From Paenibacillus phytohabitans (GTDB lineage Bacteria; Bacillota; Bacilli; Paenibacillales; Paenibacillaceae): a stretch of DNA of 64,000 bases. Each line of letters starts with the position of its first letter. Position 1 is the stretch's first letter. The stretch lies in NCBI RefSeq assembly GCF_013141775.1, contig NZ_WHOB01000012.1:1-64000 (forward strand). Direction: 5' to 3'. The notes beneath the pieces were generated by a model that was not told the origin of the DNA, ran no database searches, and saw only the letters and a list, made by a program, of their open reading frames with translations. Position numbers and translations under genes: made by a program. Below are positions 1 through 7,491 of this stretch, one piece after another.

Positions 1-7
1 ACGAGCG

Positions 8-495
8 ATGGAAACAGTCCATATCAACAATTTACGTCCAGGGCAGTACATTAATCACAATGGCGAGGTTATCACACTGGAGCAGGCCAAGAAGTTGCTG
101 GAGAGCGGTGCAAAACCGGTGCTGCATACCGTATCGGACGAATACATCGGCTCAGAGTCCTTGATTCGTTACATGATGCACGGAAGGCCGGCGAGGAACC
201 TGGGGATTTTTGCGAGTCTGACCCGGAAGCAAAGCGGATTCAGTATGGTGATCTCCATGCTGTAGCCATTGGGCCAGACTGAGCGGACATTGTAGCAGGA
301 TACGGCACTAACGAAGAATTGACCGTCTGGTATCGATCTCAGGTCAATATCCCCGATGAAGAGTGGCAGGATTACAAAGTCGTCGATTTACCAATGGACA
401 AAGCAATGGATTGGGAAGAAGACGGAAAGATGACGCTGCAGGAATTTTTGGAATGGGAGACGGAGTTTCCGCAATTCGTAGGTTCTAGCGAATAA
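8..495 (+). pseudogene. Broken small phage-type gene
   Basis: An 85-codon reading frame opens at an ATG at position 8, just inside the left edge, so the true start may lie outside. It reads sensibly for about 58 codons (METVHINNLRPGQYINHNGE...). Coding then seems to move to the next frame near 170-200 and continues with protein-like composition (GDLHAVAIGP, then ADIVAGYGTNEE and WQDYKVVDLPMDKAM) to a TAA at 493-495. That second part is interrupted by an in-frame TGA at 280-282. One frameshift plus one stop suggests a decayed gene of about 160 codons. I do not recognise the family. The neighbours are phage-like and also broken. The frameshift position is inferred from composition only. Confidence 0.5.
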
Positions 496-540
496 CGGAG
501 AGGGTTAGCCACCCTCTCCCCTATAAAGGAGCTGATAAGC

Positions 541-840
541 ATGGCAAATACGACAAAGGTTAAGACGTTTACGATAGTCATTCCCGCAGGCCAAGGGCCA
601 ACGGTTACAACCGCTGAGGAATCCATACAAGAAATGCTGTGGGATCTGCGCGACCAAATGACCGACAACAACAAACCAACGGAGGACGAACTGCAGGCTG
701 CCGACCAGTTAATTGTAAACGGACTCGGCGTAAACGATTGGCATGACAGAGAATACACGTTCTTCGAAGATTATAAGCTTAGGATCGAAACAATGCCGCA
801 ATACAAACTGGATGAAATGCCCGAATTCGCGGGCTATTAA
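541..840 (+). CDS. Small acidic hypothetical protein, phage context
   Basis: An intact 99-residue frame with a good ribosome binding site (AAGGAG about 9 bases before the ATG). The protein is acidic and soluble with no membrane segment or known motif; it ends ...KLDEMPEFAGY. It sits between two broken phage-type genes and is followed 17 bases later by the start of the damaged ASCH-domain gene, as in a phage early-gene cluster. Family not recognised and no function assigned. The frame is supported by its ribosome binding site, its codon use and tight packing with its neighbours. Confidence 0.65.
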   Translation: MANTTKVKTFTIVIPAGQGPTVTTAEESIQEMLWDLRDQMTDNNKPTEDELQAADQLIVNGLGVNDWHDREYTFFEDYKLRIETMPQYKLDEMPEFAGY

Positions 841-857
841 GGGGAGGCATAACCAGT

Positions 858-1323
858 ATGAGCATGAAGGCAATAACCATCATACAGCCGTGGGCGACAC
901 TGATCGCCCTCAGAGAGAAACGGTTTGAAACGCGCAGTTGGGCAACAAAGCACCGCGGCGAGTTGGCGATTCACGCCGGGAAAATGTAGACCGGGAAGCG
1001 TGCGAGGAGCCAGAGATCAGTGCAGCACTCGTCCGGCACGGATATACTGCTGACAATCTGCCGACCGGGACGGTTGTGGCTGTCGCAAGTCTTGAGGAGT
1101 GCTGGGAGGTCAGCCGCTGCATACGCGGGGATGTAGTGCTTGAAAAAGACGGTGGTAATGCGATGCGAGAGGACCCGGTCAGCAAAAAGGAACAGGCTTT
1201 CGGCTGGTATGATGATGGCCGTTATGCTGGGAACTGACGCATGTTAAGCAGCTGCCGGAGTCGGTCCCGACCAAAGGGTAGCAGAGCTTGTGGATCTGGA
1301 CAAAGATATCCAATAGTAGATAA
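858..1323 (+). pseudogene. ASCH-domain protein, frameshifted
   Basis: Starts ATG at 858 and reads MSMKAITIIQPWATLIALRE, the typical opening of small phage and Firmicutes ASCH-domain proteins (predicted RNA-binding, PUA-like fold). After about 42 codons (ELAIHAGKM) the frame hits TAG at about 984. The next frame continues the same protein (VDREACEEPEISAALVRHGY, then LPTGTVVAVASLEECW), as if one A were lost from the short A run near 981. A second shift near 1227 (RYA to WELTHVKQLPE) leads into a third frame that has an in-frame TAG at 1279-1281 before the final WIWTKISNSR and TAA at 1321-1323. The total length of about 155 codons matches intact family members. Two frameshifts and one stop make it a pseudogene. 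Confidence 0.75.
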
Positions 1324-1325
1324 TA

Positions 1326-1739
1326 TTATTTTTTATATTTTTCTCTTAATCTCCTATCTCTGATAATTGAAATTTGCTCCATATGACTTTTATGTATTGC
1401 CTGTTTTTCTTTGCGCATTTGAATTTCATATTCAATAGTCTTTATGTCGTTCACTAGATTGGACACCACTCTATTTTTTTTAGTAAAGAGAAAATATATA
1501 CATGCGGCAAAGAATAGAAGAAACAAAAAAAAAAATTTTCCTGTGCCTGTATAAGTTTTATTAACGATAATGCCCACTATGGTTAAAATTATTGTTATCG
1601 CCGATAACAACACACCAGATAGTTTCAACTCTTCCAACGTTGCTTCGTAATCAATCTTTATTCTCATTAATTGATCATCAGTGATATTGGGATTTAGCAT
1701 AATGTACGCACGCATGCTCCTTCTGTTGTTACTAAACAT
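1326..1739 (-). CDS. Small two-helix membrane protein, AT-rich
   Basis: A 137-residue protein on the minus strand, with GGAGG about 8 bases before its ATG. It has two hydrophobic segments at about residues 41-60 (LLSAITIILTIVGIIV) and 68-85 (FFFLFLLFFAACIYFLF). A charged, probably coiled-coil tail rich in K, R and E follows. Base composition is far more AT-rich than the chromosome to the right, and it is transcribed against the surrounding phage-like genes. Both facts suggest later acquisition as cargo within the prophage remnant. Family not recognised. A membrane-anchored accessory or phage-encoded host-modifying role is possible but unproven. Confidence 0.6.
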   Translation of the reverse strand: MFSNNRRSMRAYIMLNPNITDDQLMRIKIDYEATLEELKLSGVLLSAITIILTIVGIIVNKTYTGTGKFFFLFLLFFAACIYFLFTKKNRVVSNLVNDIKTIEYEIQMRKEKQAIHKSHMEQISIIRDRRLREKYKK

Positions 1740-1770
1740 CGAATTACCTCCATTTTTATGAATAGCAAAA

Positions 1771-1801
1771 GACCCCCATATCCTTGGCCGGGGCGGGGGT
1801 C
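1771..1801. repeat. GC-rich hairpin before the phage regulator
   Basis: GACCCCC (1771-1777) pairs with GGGGGTC (1795-1801) around a GC-rich loop. Read on the minus strand the stem is followed by TCTTTTG, so it could be a weak leftward terminator. On the plus strand no T run follows. It lies between the divergently oriented genes at 1326-1739 and 1849-2313. Confidence 0.35.
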
Positions 1802-1848
1802 CAATCGTGTACCTTCATTCGAATTATACCACGAGTGAGGGGATTATC

Positions 1849-2313
1849 ATGGGGAAAAGCGACCAATTAGCAATCCAACTGGCTTCGGACATCCTCCCGA
1901 TCGACGAGAAGGAAACCCGACGCCGGGTGGAAGAACATCTAGAAACGATCCGTTTGTATCGGCAGATTGGATTCGTACGGCGCCAGGCAGCATTAACTGC
2001 GAGTCCGGAACCGCGGTATCACGGATCAACGAATGCGATCAGCCGGACGACGGAAAATATAGCGATATGGAACACGGACAGAGGGGCTGAGTTGGAGCAG
2101 CAATCTAAATTACTGGACATGGCCATGGAAAGGCTTAAGAAGTCGGAGCGGGAGATTATACAACTGCGATATCTGGAGTATGAGGATGAGTATGATTCGA
2201 TACTGTGCGGGGAGCTGGGGATGAGCGATCGGAAGTACCGAAGGATAAAATCAAGAGAAATATATATTTTAGCGTGCGCACTTGGATTAGAAGTGTTAAT
2301 CGATCATAATTAG
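1849..2313 (+). CDS. ArpU-like phage transcriptional regulator
   Basis: A 154-residue protein. The start at 1849 (MGKSDQLAIQ) is preferred over an in-frame upstream ATG at 1807 because GAGGGG lies at proper spacing before it. The C-terminal half contains the ERLKKSEREIIQLRYLE segment followed by a helix-turn-helix (ELGMSDRKYRRIKSREI). This is the sigma-70 region 4-like layout of ArpU/RinA family proteins, which activate late or packaging and lysis genes in phages of Gram-positive bacteria. It usually sits just before terminase genes, but none is present here, which supports a truncated prophage. Family assignment is by recognition of the motif pattern, not a search. Confidence 0.75.
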   Translation: MGKSDQLAIQLASDILPIDEKETRRRVEEHLETIRLYRQIGFVRRQAALTASPEPRYHGSTNAISRTTENIAIWNTDRGAELEQQSKLLDMAMERLKKSEREIIQLRYLEYEDEYDSILCGELGMSDRKYRRIKSREIYILACALGLEVLIDHN

Positions 2314-2351
2314 ATAAGGAAATGAGAAACTGCTTTTTAGGGGGAAGTTTA

Positions 2352-3230
2352 TTGATTAAATATCCTGTTGACCTTTCAGAATCATGGAAAGAAGAAATTG
2401 AAAAAATAGAAGGTGTGGCGAACGCGGACGCAAAGCTATTACAAAGAATGATTTATATTCTTTTTATCTATGACCTAATGATCTATGAGGTGAATGAAAA
2501 TCACAAAAAATATAAATCAGATAAATTGATTTATATAAGTCGTTATTTCCTTGCTCATGAGTATCATTTAGGTGAAAGTATTTATCATCTGATTATAAAA
2601 GGGTTCGGAGTTTCAAGTTCAATTTTAGTGCGTTCTATGTTAGAGAATTTAATAGATTTTTCTTATTTATGGCTGTGTAAAGAAATAAATAAATCCCAGA
2701 ACGAAAGGGATAGTTGGATGGATTATGAGGCAATTACAAATGAGTCATTGTTTAATAGATGGAACGATTTTAAAGATTATATGATCAAAAAAGGTAATAA
2801 ATTTAACGAAACGTTACTTTTTCATGGCCCAACGGAACCTTTAATAAATAGAGCTAAGAATTTTAAAAGTCAGTTTTATAAATACGGAAATAAATATCAT
2901 TGGGCTAAATACCCTTCCCTAGATCAAAGAGCAAGACAAGTTGATATGACTGGAAGACTCCAGAAAGAAATGCCTGACTTCTACTTAGAGCAAGAGTATA
3001 TAGTCAATTATAAAATTAATAGCCAAATGGTTCATGGTGAAAGTTCTATGTTTTCGAGTTATCGAGATAAAAATAATAATTTGTTAAGCATAGGAACTGA
3101 ACGAGATGAATTAAATAGTACTATAAGTATGACCTCGAATTATTTACTTATTTTTGCATATGAATTGATACAAATTAACAGGCTCAAAATAGATATTGTA
3201 GAGCAATTAAATCACTTAGGTTTTCGTTAA
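2352..3230 (+). CDS. DUF5677-like hypothetical protein, AT-rich
   Basis: The reading frame is open from an ATG at 2322. A TTG at 2352 has the better ribosome binding site (AGGGGGAAG ending 7 bases before), giving a 292-residue protein that begins (M)IKYPVDLSESWKEEIEKI. It is strongly AT-rich, unlike its neighbours. It is mostly alpha-helical with no signal peptide. The central part (VSSSILVRSMLENLIDFSYLW) resembles the helical core of proteins annotated DUF5677/DUF5681-type, often found singly in mobile regions; I recall this pattern but could not test it. The odd base composition and the position inside a phage remnant suggest a transferred cargo gene. No catalytic motif seen and no function assigned. 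Confidence 0.6.
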   Translation: MIKYPVDLSESWKEEIEKIEGVANADAKLLQRMIYILFIYDLMIYEVNENHKKYKSDKLIYISRYFLAHEYHLGESIYHLIIKGFGVSSSILVRSMLENLIDFSYLWLCKEINKSQNERDSWMDYEAITNESLFNRWNDFKDYMIKKGNKFNETLLFHGPTEPLINRAKNFKSQFYKYGNKYHWAKYPSLDQRARQVDMTGRLQKEMPDFYLEQEYIVNYKINSQMVHGESSMFSSYRDKNNNLLSIGTERDELNSTISMTSNYLLIFAYELIQINRLKIDIVEQLNHLGFR

Positions 3231-3305
3231 TATCTTGACCGTCTTTTGGCCGATATTTGACCGCACAATGGCCGTTCATTAGGTTTTAGACATAGTATAT
3301 TGGTA

Positions 3306-3443
3306 ATGTGGAAATCAGGCGAGAGTGACACGCACGGCTGCAGCAATGCAGCATTAACGGACATGCTGCCAGAGCACGTGCAGCAGCTGAGGCATGAAAT
3401 GCAGGAGCGGGGACGGCGCAGCAGGTATGATGTATTAGGATGA
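3306..3443 (+). CDS. Short phage-type peptide or gene fragment
   Basis: A 45-residue frame, ATG at 3306 to TGA at 3441-3443. It contains DMLPEHVQQLRHEMQERGRR, reminiscent of the MLPEH segment in YolD-like small proteins. There is no clear ribosome binding site, and the N-terminal half has no likeness to anything I know. It precedes the broken gene at 3463 by 19 bases. It may be a remnant of a longer gene rather than a working one. Confidence 0.3.
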   Translation: MWKSGESDTHGCSNAALTDMLPEHVQQLRHEMQERGRRSRYDVLG

Positions 3444-3462
3444 TAATACAGGAGAGTGATTT

Positions 3463-3708
3463 ATGATGTTACCGGTACATTTACGTTTGGCCGAGATCTT
3501 TCATATTAATATGGCCGGACCTCTAGCGCTGGAGGAAGCCAAGGAGCTGCAATACTGCCTGCGGGAGAACGCCAGGTATTGCTGGGACTGTCTGATGATT
3601 CAAAATCAATCAATACTGGCTGGAGCAACGCACGATCACAAATGACAATTAGAGCTTCAGTGGAAACTGGAGGTGCTTAGGTTAACAGGTAGGGTGCCGA
3701 AAATATAA
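3463..3708 (+). pseudogene. Small Paenibacillus-phage protein with premature stop
   Basis: Starts at ATG 3463 (MMLPVHLRLAEIFHINMAGP) after GGAGAG. The pattern with LALEEAKELQYCLRENARYCW and then NQSILAGATHD matches a small conserved protein I recall from Paenibacillus prophages (a family of about 80 residues, annotated DUF7667-like). In intact members the ATHD-type segment is followed by a Trp. Here that codon is TGA at 3643-3645. The same frame then continues as QLELQWKLEVLRLTGRVPKI to a TAA at 3706-3708. A single TGG-to-TGA change therefore explains the truncation. Function unknown. Confidence 0.6.
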
Positions 3709-3896
3709 TGTATATTCCATCTATCCTTTAGATGATTTCTTTGTGTTTCACAAAACTCATTGTAATGGGTTAGTAATAAGTAATAATGTGTGAGTATTTA
3801 ACCTGAATACACCACATCTAGCTGACTATAGAATCTCCCCCAATGCCTTTTTGCGTGAAATGAGAAGCTTTACTTTCAATGGAGGGGAAATCCCAA

Positions 3897-3972
3897 AAAT
3901 CCTGCACGAAATACAACATTCTTCTCTCAATATTGAGCTTAAACGAAAAATGTTGTACAAAATGCAGGATTT
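3897..3972. repeat. Large imperfect inverted repeat
   Basis: AAATCCTGCA (3897-3906) is complementary to TGCAGGATTT (3963-3972). Inside it, TACAACATT (3912-3920) is complementary to AATGTTGTA (3949-3957). The 5-base gaps on each side are equal, so the two stems stack. At the centre is the 12-base perfect palindrome CTCAATATTGAG (3926-3937). GGGGAAATCC just to the left (3884-3893) is also complementary to GGATTTCCCC (3967-3976), allowing an alternative pairing. Confidence 0.75.
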
Positions 3973-4001
3973 CCCCGTATTCATGCTGTTGTGCTTGGAA
4001 A

Positions 4002-4022
4002 TTGTTGTATTTCATACAACAA
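4002..4022. repeat. Second hairpin with the same core
   Basis: TTGTTGTAT (4002-4010) and ATACAACAA (4014-4022) form a perfect 9-base stem with a 3-base loop. The core ACAACA recurs as TACAACATT in the larger repeat at 3897-3972, and again as GTACAACATTT near 4067. The region therefore looks like a cluster of related palindromic units. Confidence 0.65.
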
Positions 4023-4107
4023 ACCTTACAAATTCCCTTATATCTATGAGTCCGAGTTGTATTACGTACAACATTTCAAAGCTAATTAGTGACTCGACAT
4101 CCACCCC

Positions 4108-4230
4108 CTAAGGCCCAAACGAAACATTCTGAAGAAGATACCGGATAACGAAGAAGGCAATGATCAGCACAGAAGCGAATCCCAGCAGGAAAGAAACAAT
4201 GTCTCTGCCTGAACGTTTGTATTTTCTCAT
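4108..4230 (-). CDS. 40-residue single-span membrane peptide
   Basis: A minus-strand frame starting at 4230 with GAGGTG about 8 bases upstream. It encodes a positively charged start (MRKYKRSGRD) followed by one hydrophobic helix (IVSFLLGFASVLIIAFFVIRYLL) and a short tail. This is the layout of a small inner-membrane peptide with the N-terminus inside. A longer frame in another phase (4082-4279 minus) overlaps it but lacks a ribosome binding site and has a poor composition. The gene lies about 20 bases beyond a leftward terminator that follows the gene at 4290-4511. It is either read through from that gene or has its own weak promoter. Function unknown. Confidence 0.6.
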   Translation of the reverse strand: MRKYKRSGRDIVSFLLGFASVLIIAFFVIRYLLQNVSFGP

Positions 4231-4249
4231 TTACGGTCACCTCGTATAA

Positions 4250-4277
4250 GAATAATAAAGACCCCTGTTGAGGGGTC
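4250..4277 (-). terminator. Leftward rho-independent terminator
   Basis: GACCCCT (4260-4266) and AGGGGTC (4271-4277) form a 7-base stem with a GTTG loop. On the minus strand the stem is followed by TTTATTATTCTT. It sits 13 bases after the end of the minus-strand gene at 4290-4511. Confidence 0.7.
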
Positions 4278-4289
4278 AACTCTGGGGCA

Positions 4290-4511
4290 TTAGGCTGTTG
4301 TTGCGAATTTCAAGAGTTCATCAGGGACTGCGATTTCACCCAGAACCGCTTCTGCGGCTGCCCAAGCCAGACTAAACTCTTTTCCGCTGTAGAGGGTGCG
4401 GTTACGGGTTGGGCTGGAAAGTGACATATCAAAGACGATAAATTCCCCTGCATCTGTTGCAACTCTGAAGCTCACGGAACGGTCCTGCTTCTGTATCCGT
4501 ACTTCTTCCAT
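4290..4511 (-). CDS. Small conserved-looking hypothetical protein
   Basis: A 73-residue protein on the minus strand with an excellent ribosome binding site (AGGAGG, 9 bases before the ATG) and a terminator right after it, so it is a well-formed single gene. It starts MEEVRIQKQDRSVSFRVATD. The alternating pattern of the first half suggests a small beta-rich fold, and the end (WAAAEAVLGEIAVPDELLKF) a helix. No membrane segment or known motif. It is divergent from the phytochrome gene. Family not recognised. Confidence 0.65.
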   Translation of the reverse strand: MEEVRIQKQDRSVSFRVATDAGEFIVFDMSLSSPTRNRTLYSGKEFSLAWAAAEAVLGEIAVPDELLKFATTA

Positions 4512-4606
4512 ATGATTTAACCTCCTAAGACTTTCCTCTAACCATAAATATTATACATAATTATTCCATTCCAGGCATAGCGAAGAAGCGCCGTTGATTG
4601 TATTCT

Positions 4607-4631
4607 CCTGCCAGTTCTGAACTGGCGGGAT
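4607..4631. repeat. Perfect hairpin between divergent genes
   Basis: TCCTGCCAGTTC (4607-4618) pairs with GAACTGGCGGGA (4620-4631), one GU pair included, leaving almost no loop. As DNA it is a near-perfect palindrome and could be a protein-binding site. As RNA it is followed by TTCTTGT and could be a weak rightward terminator. It lies in the 276-base gap between the genes at 4511 and 4788. Confidence 0.5.
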
Positions 4632-4701
4632 TCTTGTATACATCTGTCCCGGAATTAACCCGGCCCTCCCAGATAGAAGTTTCTCCTAACGTACGCACGA
4701 T

Positions 4702-4729
4702 TTGTTAACGCTACCGAAAATAAGATAAT
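4702..4729 (+). promoter_or_regulatory. Candidate sigma-A promoter of the phytochrome gene
   Basis: TTGTTA (4702-4707) and GATAAT (4724-4729), 16 bases apart, lie 59 bases before the ATG of the phytochrome gene. The match to TTGACA/TATAAT is moderate, so the assignment is tentative. Confidence 0.4.
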
Positions 4730-4787
4730 ATGAAACTACGCATAATGTATGCATAGAAATCTTTTACTTCATTGGAGGCGTTGCACC

Positions 4788-7334
4788 ATGTCAGACTCTA
4801 AAGCCCATAACGAAAATGATCCGCTCAACCGCACATTGCTGAACGAAGCCGGTCTGGAACTGAATGAATCGCTGGACCTCACGAACTGCGACAAGGAGCC
4901 GATCCATATTCCCGGGCTTATTCAGCCGCATGGCGTGCTGCTGGCAGTGACGCAGGGCAAGGACAATCTTATTGTCCAGGCCAGCCGGAACACAGATGTA
5001 CTGCTGGGAATTCCTGCAGAGACGCTGCTCGGAACTTCTATGGCTGAGCTGGTAGGCGATAGTCAGCTTCAGGCCTTACTGGAGCGCAGTGTGAACGCCA
5101 AGGAAACCGCAGATTTACAATATATTGTCCTGAAGATTGAAGTTGAAGGAGAGTTGACCGATTTCTTCAGCATTATTCACGAAAGTGAGGGGCTGATGAT
5201 TGTCGAGCTGGAGCCTGCCTCAGAAGAGGAGGGTGCAGGAGCCAATGATTTTGAATGGATCCGCACGTTCTTCGGCCGTATGAAGCAGACTGCAGGCCGG
5301 ATTGAAGCCAGTCAGGCAGCGGCTGAACAGGTCAAGGAAATGCTCGGTTATGACCGCGTGATGATCTACGAATTCGATGACGAGTGGAACGGTAAAGTTG
5401 TAGCTGAAGCGAAGGAGGAAGGTCTGGAACCGTTCCTCGGGCATCACTACCCGGCATCGGATATCCCCAAGCAGGCGCGTGAGCTGTACTTGCGCAACTG
5501 GCTGCGGACCATCGTGGATGTTCACTATACGCCGGTACCGATTATCCCGGTGCTTCAGCCCCTAACCGGCAAGCCGCTGAACCTCAGCCTGTCGATCCTG
5601 CGCAGTGTCTCCCCGCTGCATATCGAATATTTGCAGAATATGGGAGTTGGAGCTACTACAACCATCTCGTTAATTAATAATAACAAGCTCTGGGGACTGA
5701 TCACCTGCCATCACCATTCGCCAAAGTATGTACCGCATCGCATCCGCAATCTGTGCAATTTCCTGGGTTCCTTCTTCTCCAGTGAGCTGTACCAGCGCCA
5801 GCAGCTGGATACGTATCAGACAGAGCTGCAGCTGCGGACCAAAGCGACACGGATTGTCGATGTATTCACAGGAAATTCAAGCTCCTTCCGGGTGATTGAG
5901 CAGCTGGGAGAGGAAGAGCAGACGCTGCTTGCGCTAATGGATGCTTCAGGAGCAGCGGTATGTTACCAGGACAAGCTGATGCTGTACGGGGTTACGCCTT
6001 CCCAGGATCAGGTACGGGAGCTTGCGGGCTGGCTGGCCGGTAAAGCCAGGGACTACACTTACTGTACTTCGAGGCTCAGTCTGGAATATGAATCAGCCAA
6101 AGCTTACAAGGACAAGGCCTCCGGAGTACTGTATCTGGCTCTGACTCCCGGACAGCAGAACTATATGATCTGGTTCAGACCAGAAGTTGTAGAGATTGTG
6201 GACTGGGCAGGAGATCCGGCCAAGGCTGTCATTCAGGAGAATGACGGGATGCGTCTGTCTCCCCGGAAATCTTTTGAGAAATGGCGCCAGGTCGTTCAGT
6301 CTACTTCACTTCCCTGGAAAGAGCAGCATCTCAACATTCTGCCTCAGCTGAAATCTATCCTGCGCGGACAGACGGAGAATCAGCTGCGTCAGGCCGAGGA
6401 ACAGGCACTGCAGAATGCACGAAGTCTGCGTCATAATGAACAACGTTATCTCCAGCTGATGGAGCTGTCACCGGTAGCTTTCTTTATGATTACCGATGAT
6501 CTTATCGTCTATAGCAATAACCGTGCGCTGGACCTGATGGCTATAGAGAAGGGCAAGTCCCTAACGGGTCAGCCGTTCCTGAAATATGTGCACGAATCAT
6601 ACCGTCCTGCATTGCGTCAGTATTTCTCGGAGCTCACCCTGAACAAGAGCCAGTTCGTAACCGGCAGCGGACAGTTTCAGAATGCGGATGGACTGACGCT
6701 GGACATGAACCTGACACTGGCCTCTGTAATCCACGGCGGCAAACCTTCCGTCATGGCTGTTCTGAGTAAGGGGGCTAACGCTGATGCGAAAGGTGAAGCC
6801 TACACCAGTGTAACTACCCAATTGCAGAGTTACCTGACAACGGATTCCTTAACGGATCTGCCGAACCGGCTGGCGTTCGAGAACGAGCTCACTAGTACAT
6901 GGAAGAATTGCCTGCGCGCGCAGGAGCCGCTTCTATTACTGTCTATTGACATCGATGATTTCCATTCTTATAATGCGGTCCACGGGTTAAAAGGCGGAGA
7001 TCTGTGTATTCAGTCAGTAGCCGATGTACTGAACCTTATCAGCAAGCAGCACGGCGCCTTCGTCGCCCGCTTCAGCGGAGCAGCCTTCATCCTGACCTTG
7101 TCCGGGGCAACCGCCGGAGAGGCGGAGCAGCTGGCCGAAGCTGTGCGCAAGGGTGTCTATGATCTGCAAATTCCCCGCGACCGTTATGAAGAAGAAGGCG
7201 TGGTCACCGTAAGTATTGGCGGTCTGCTGAAAGTCCCTCTTACAACGGACCGTACTTCAGAGTTCATTGCCGGGTCGGAGAAGGCGCTCTATGAGGCGAA
7301 ATCCAGCGGAAAAAACCAGGTTGTATTTCATTGA
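4788..7334 (+). CDS. Bacteriophytochrome with PAS and degenerate GGDEF domain
   Basis: An 848-residue red/far-red photoreceptor. The start at 4788 is chosen over an in-frame ATG at 4749 because GGAGG lies 9 bases before it. Domains: PAS (about 20-130), GAF (about 150-320), PHY (about 330-520), a second PAS (about 560-685) and GGDEF-like (about 690-848). The biliverdin-attachment cysteine is C34 in TNCDKEPIHIPG. The GAF pocket motif PASDIP is at 222-227 and the PHY tongue motif PRKSF at 492-496, so the sensor half looks complete. The output half is odd. Where active diguanylate cyclases have GG(D/E)EF it reads SGAAF (763-767), losing the catalytic acidic residues. It may be a regulatory or GTP-sensing pseudo-enzyme rather than a c-di-GMP synthase. 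No haem oxygenase gene for biliverdin supply is nearby. Confidence 0.92.
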   Translation: MSDSKAHNENDPLNRTLLNEAGLELNESLDLTNCDKEPIHIPGLIQPHGVLLAVTQGKDNLIVQASRNTDVLLGIPAETLLGTSMAELVGDSQLQALLERSVNAKETADLQYIVLKIEVEGELTDFFSIIHESEGLMIVELEPASEEEGAGANDFEWIRTFFGRMKQTAGRIEASQAAAEQVKEMLGYDRVMIYEFDDEWNGKVVAEAKEEGLEPFLGHHYPASDIPKQARELYLRNWLRTIVDVHYTPVPIIPVLQPLTGKPLNLSLSILRSVSPLHIEYLQNMGVGATTTISLINNNKLWGLITCHHHSPKYVPHRIRNLCNFLGSFFSSELYQRQQLDTYQTELQLRTKATRIVDVFTGNSSSFRVIEQLGEEEQTLLALMDASGAAVCYQDKLMLYGVTPSQDQVRELAGWLAGKARDYTYCTSRLSLEYESAKAYKDKASGVLYLALTPGQQNYMIWFRPEVVEIVDWAGDPAKAVIQENDGMRLSPRKSFEKWRQVVQSTSLPWKEQHLNILPQLKSILRGQTENQLRQAEEQALQNARSLRHNEQRYLQLMELSPVAFFMITDDLIVYSNNRALDLMAIEKGKSLTGQPFLKYVHESYRPALRQYFSELTLNKSQFVTGSGQFQNADGLTLDMNLTLASVIHGGKPSVMAVLSKGANADAKGEAYTSVTTQLQSYLTTDSLTDLPNRLAFENELTSTWKNCLRAQEPLLLLSIDIDDFHSYNAVHGLKGGDLCIQSVADVLNLISKQHGAFVARFSGAAFILTLSGATAGEAEQLAEAVRKGVYDLQIPRDRYEEEGVVTVSIGGLLKVPLTTDRTSEFIAGSEKALYEAKSSGKNQVVFH

Positions 7335-7352
7335 ATAACCGTTATGAACAAA

Positions 7353-7393
7353 GAAGCCGGGTAAGGTCCGTCTGGACTATACCCGGCTTTTTG
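7353..7393 (+). terminator. Terminator of the phytochrome gene
   Basis: AAGCCGGGTA pairs with TACCCGGCTT, with an inner GGTCC/GGAC-type extension, and is followed by a T run. It lies about 20 bases after the phytochrome stop codon. Confidence 0.85.
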
Positions 7394-7491
7394 CCGCGCC
7401 AGTCTATGTGTCCAATCCACCATTGGCGATCCGCATACATTACAGAATAAAGCGAATGTACTTCTGCATACGTAAACGGAGGTGAAACGCG

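Larger units (their letters stand above)
3709..4107. other. Gene-free stretch rich in inverted repeats
   Basis: About 400 bases with no convincing gene. 3709-3880 is AT-rich and shows nothing definite. 3882-4080 carries several inverted repeats built on the core TACAACATT and its complement. Two overlapping opposite reading frames exist here (3851-4111 plus, 3818-4015 minus), but both arise from the symmetry of the repeats and lack ribosome binding sites. Confidence 0.6.

Noticed and set aside
1..3710. Frameshifts as sequencing errors
   Set aside because: PKS frames of 6-12 kb nearby are unbroken, and several independent lesions fall only in phage-type genes, so biological decay is more likely.
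3818..4111. Opposed reading frames of 65 and 86 codons in the gap after the prophage
   Set aside because: They exist because the inverted repeats are open on both strands; neither has a ribosome binding site or protein-like composition.
4082..4279. 65-codon minus-strand frame
   Set aside because: It overlaps the 40-residue membrane peptide in another frame. That peptide has a proper ribosome binding site and a clear helix; this frame has neither.
6840..7334. Active diguanylate cyclase
   Set aside because: The signature motif reads SGAAF, lacking the acidic residues needed for catalysis.
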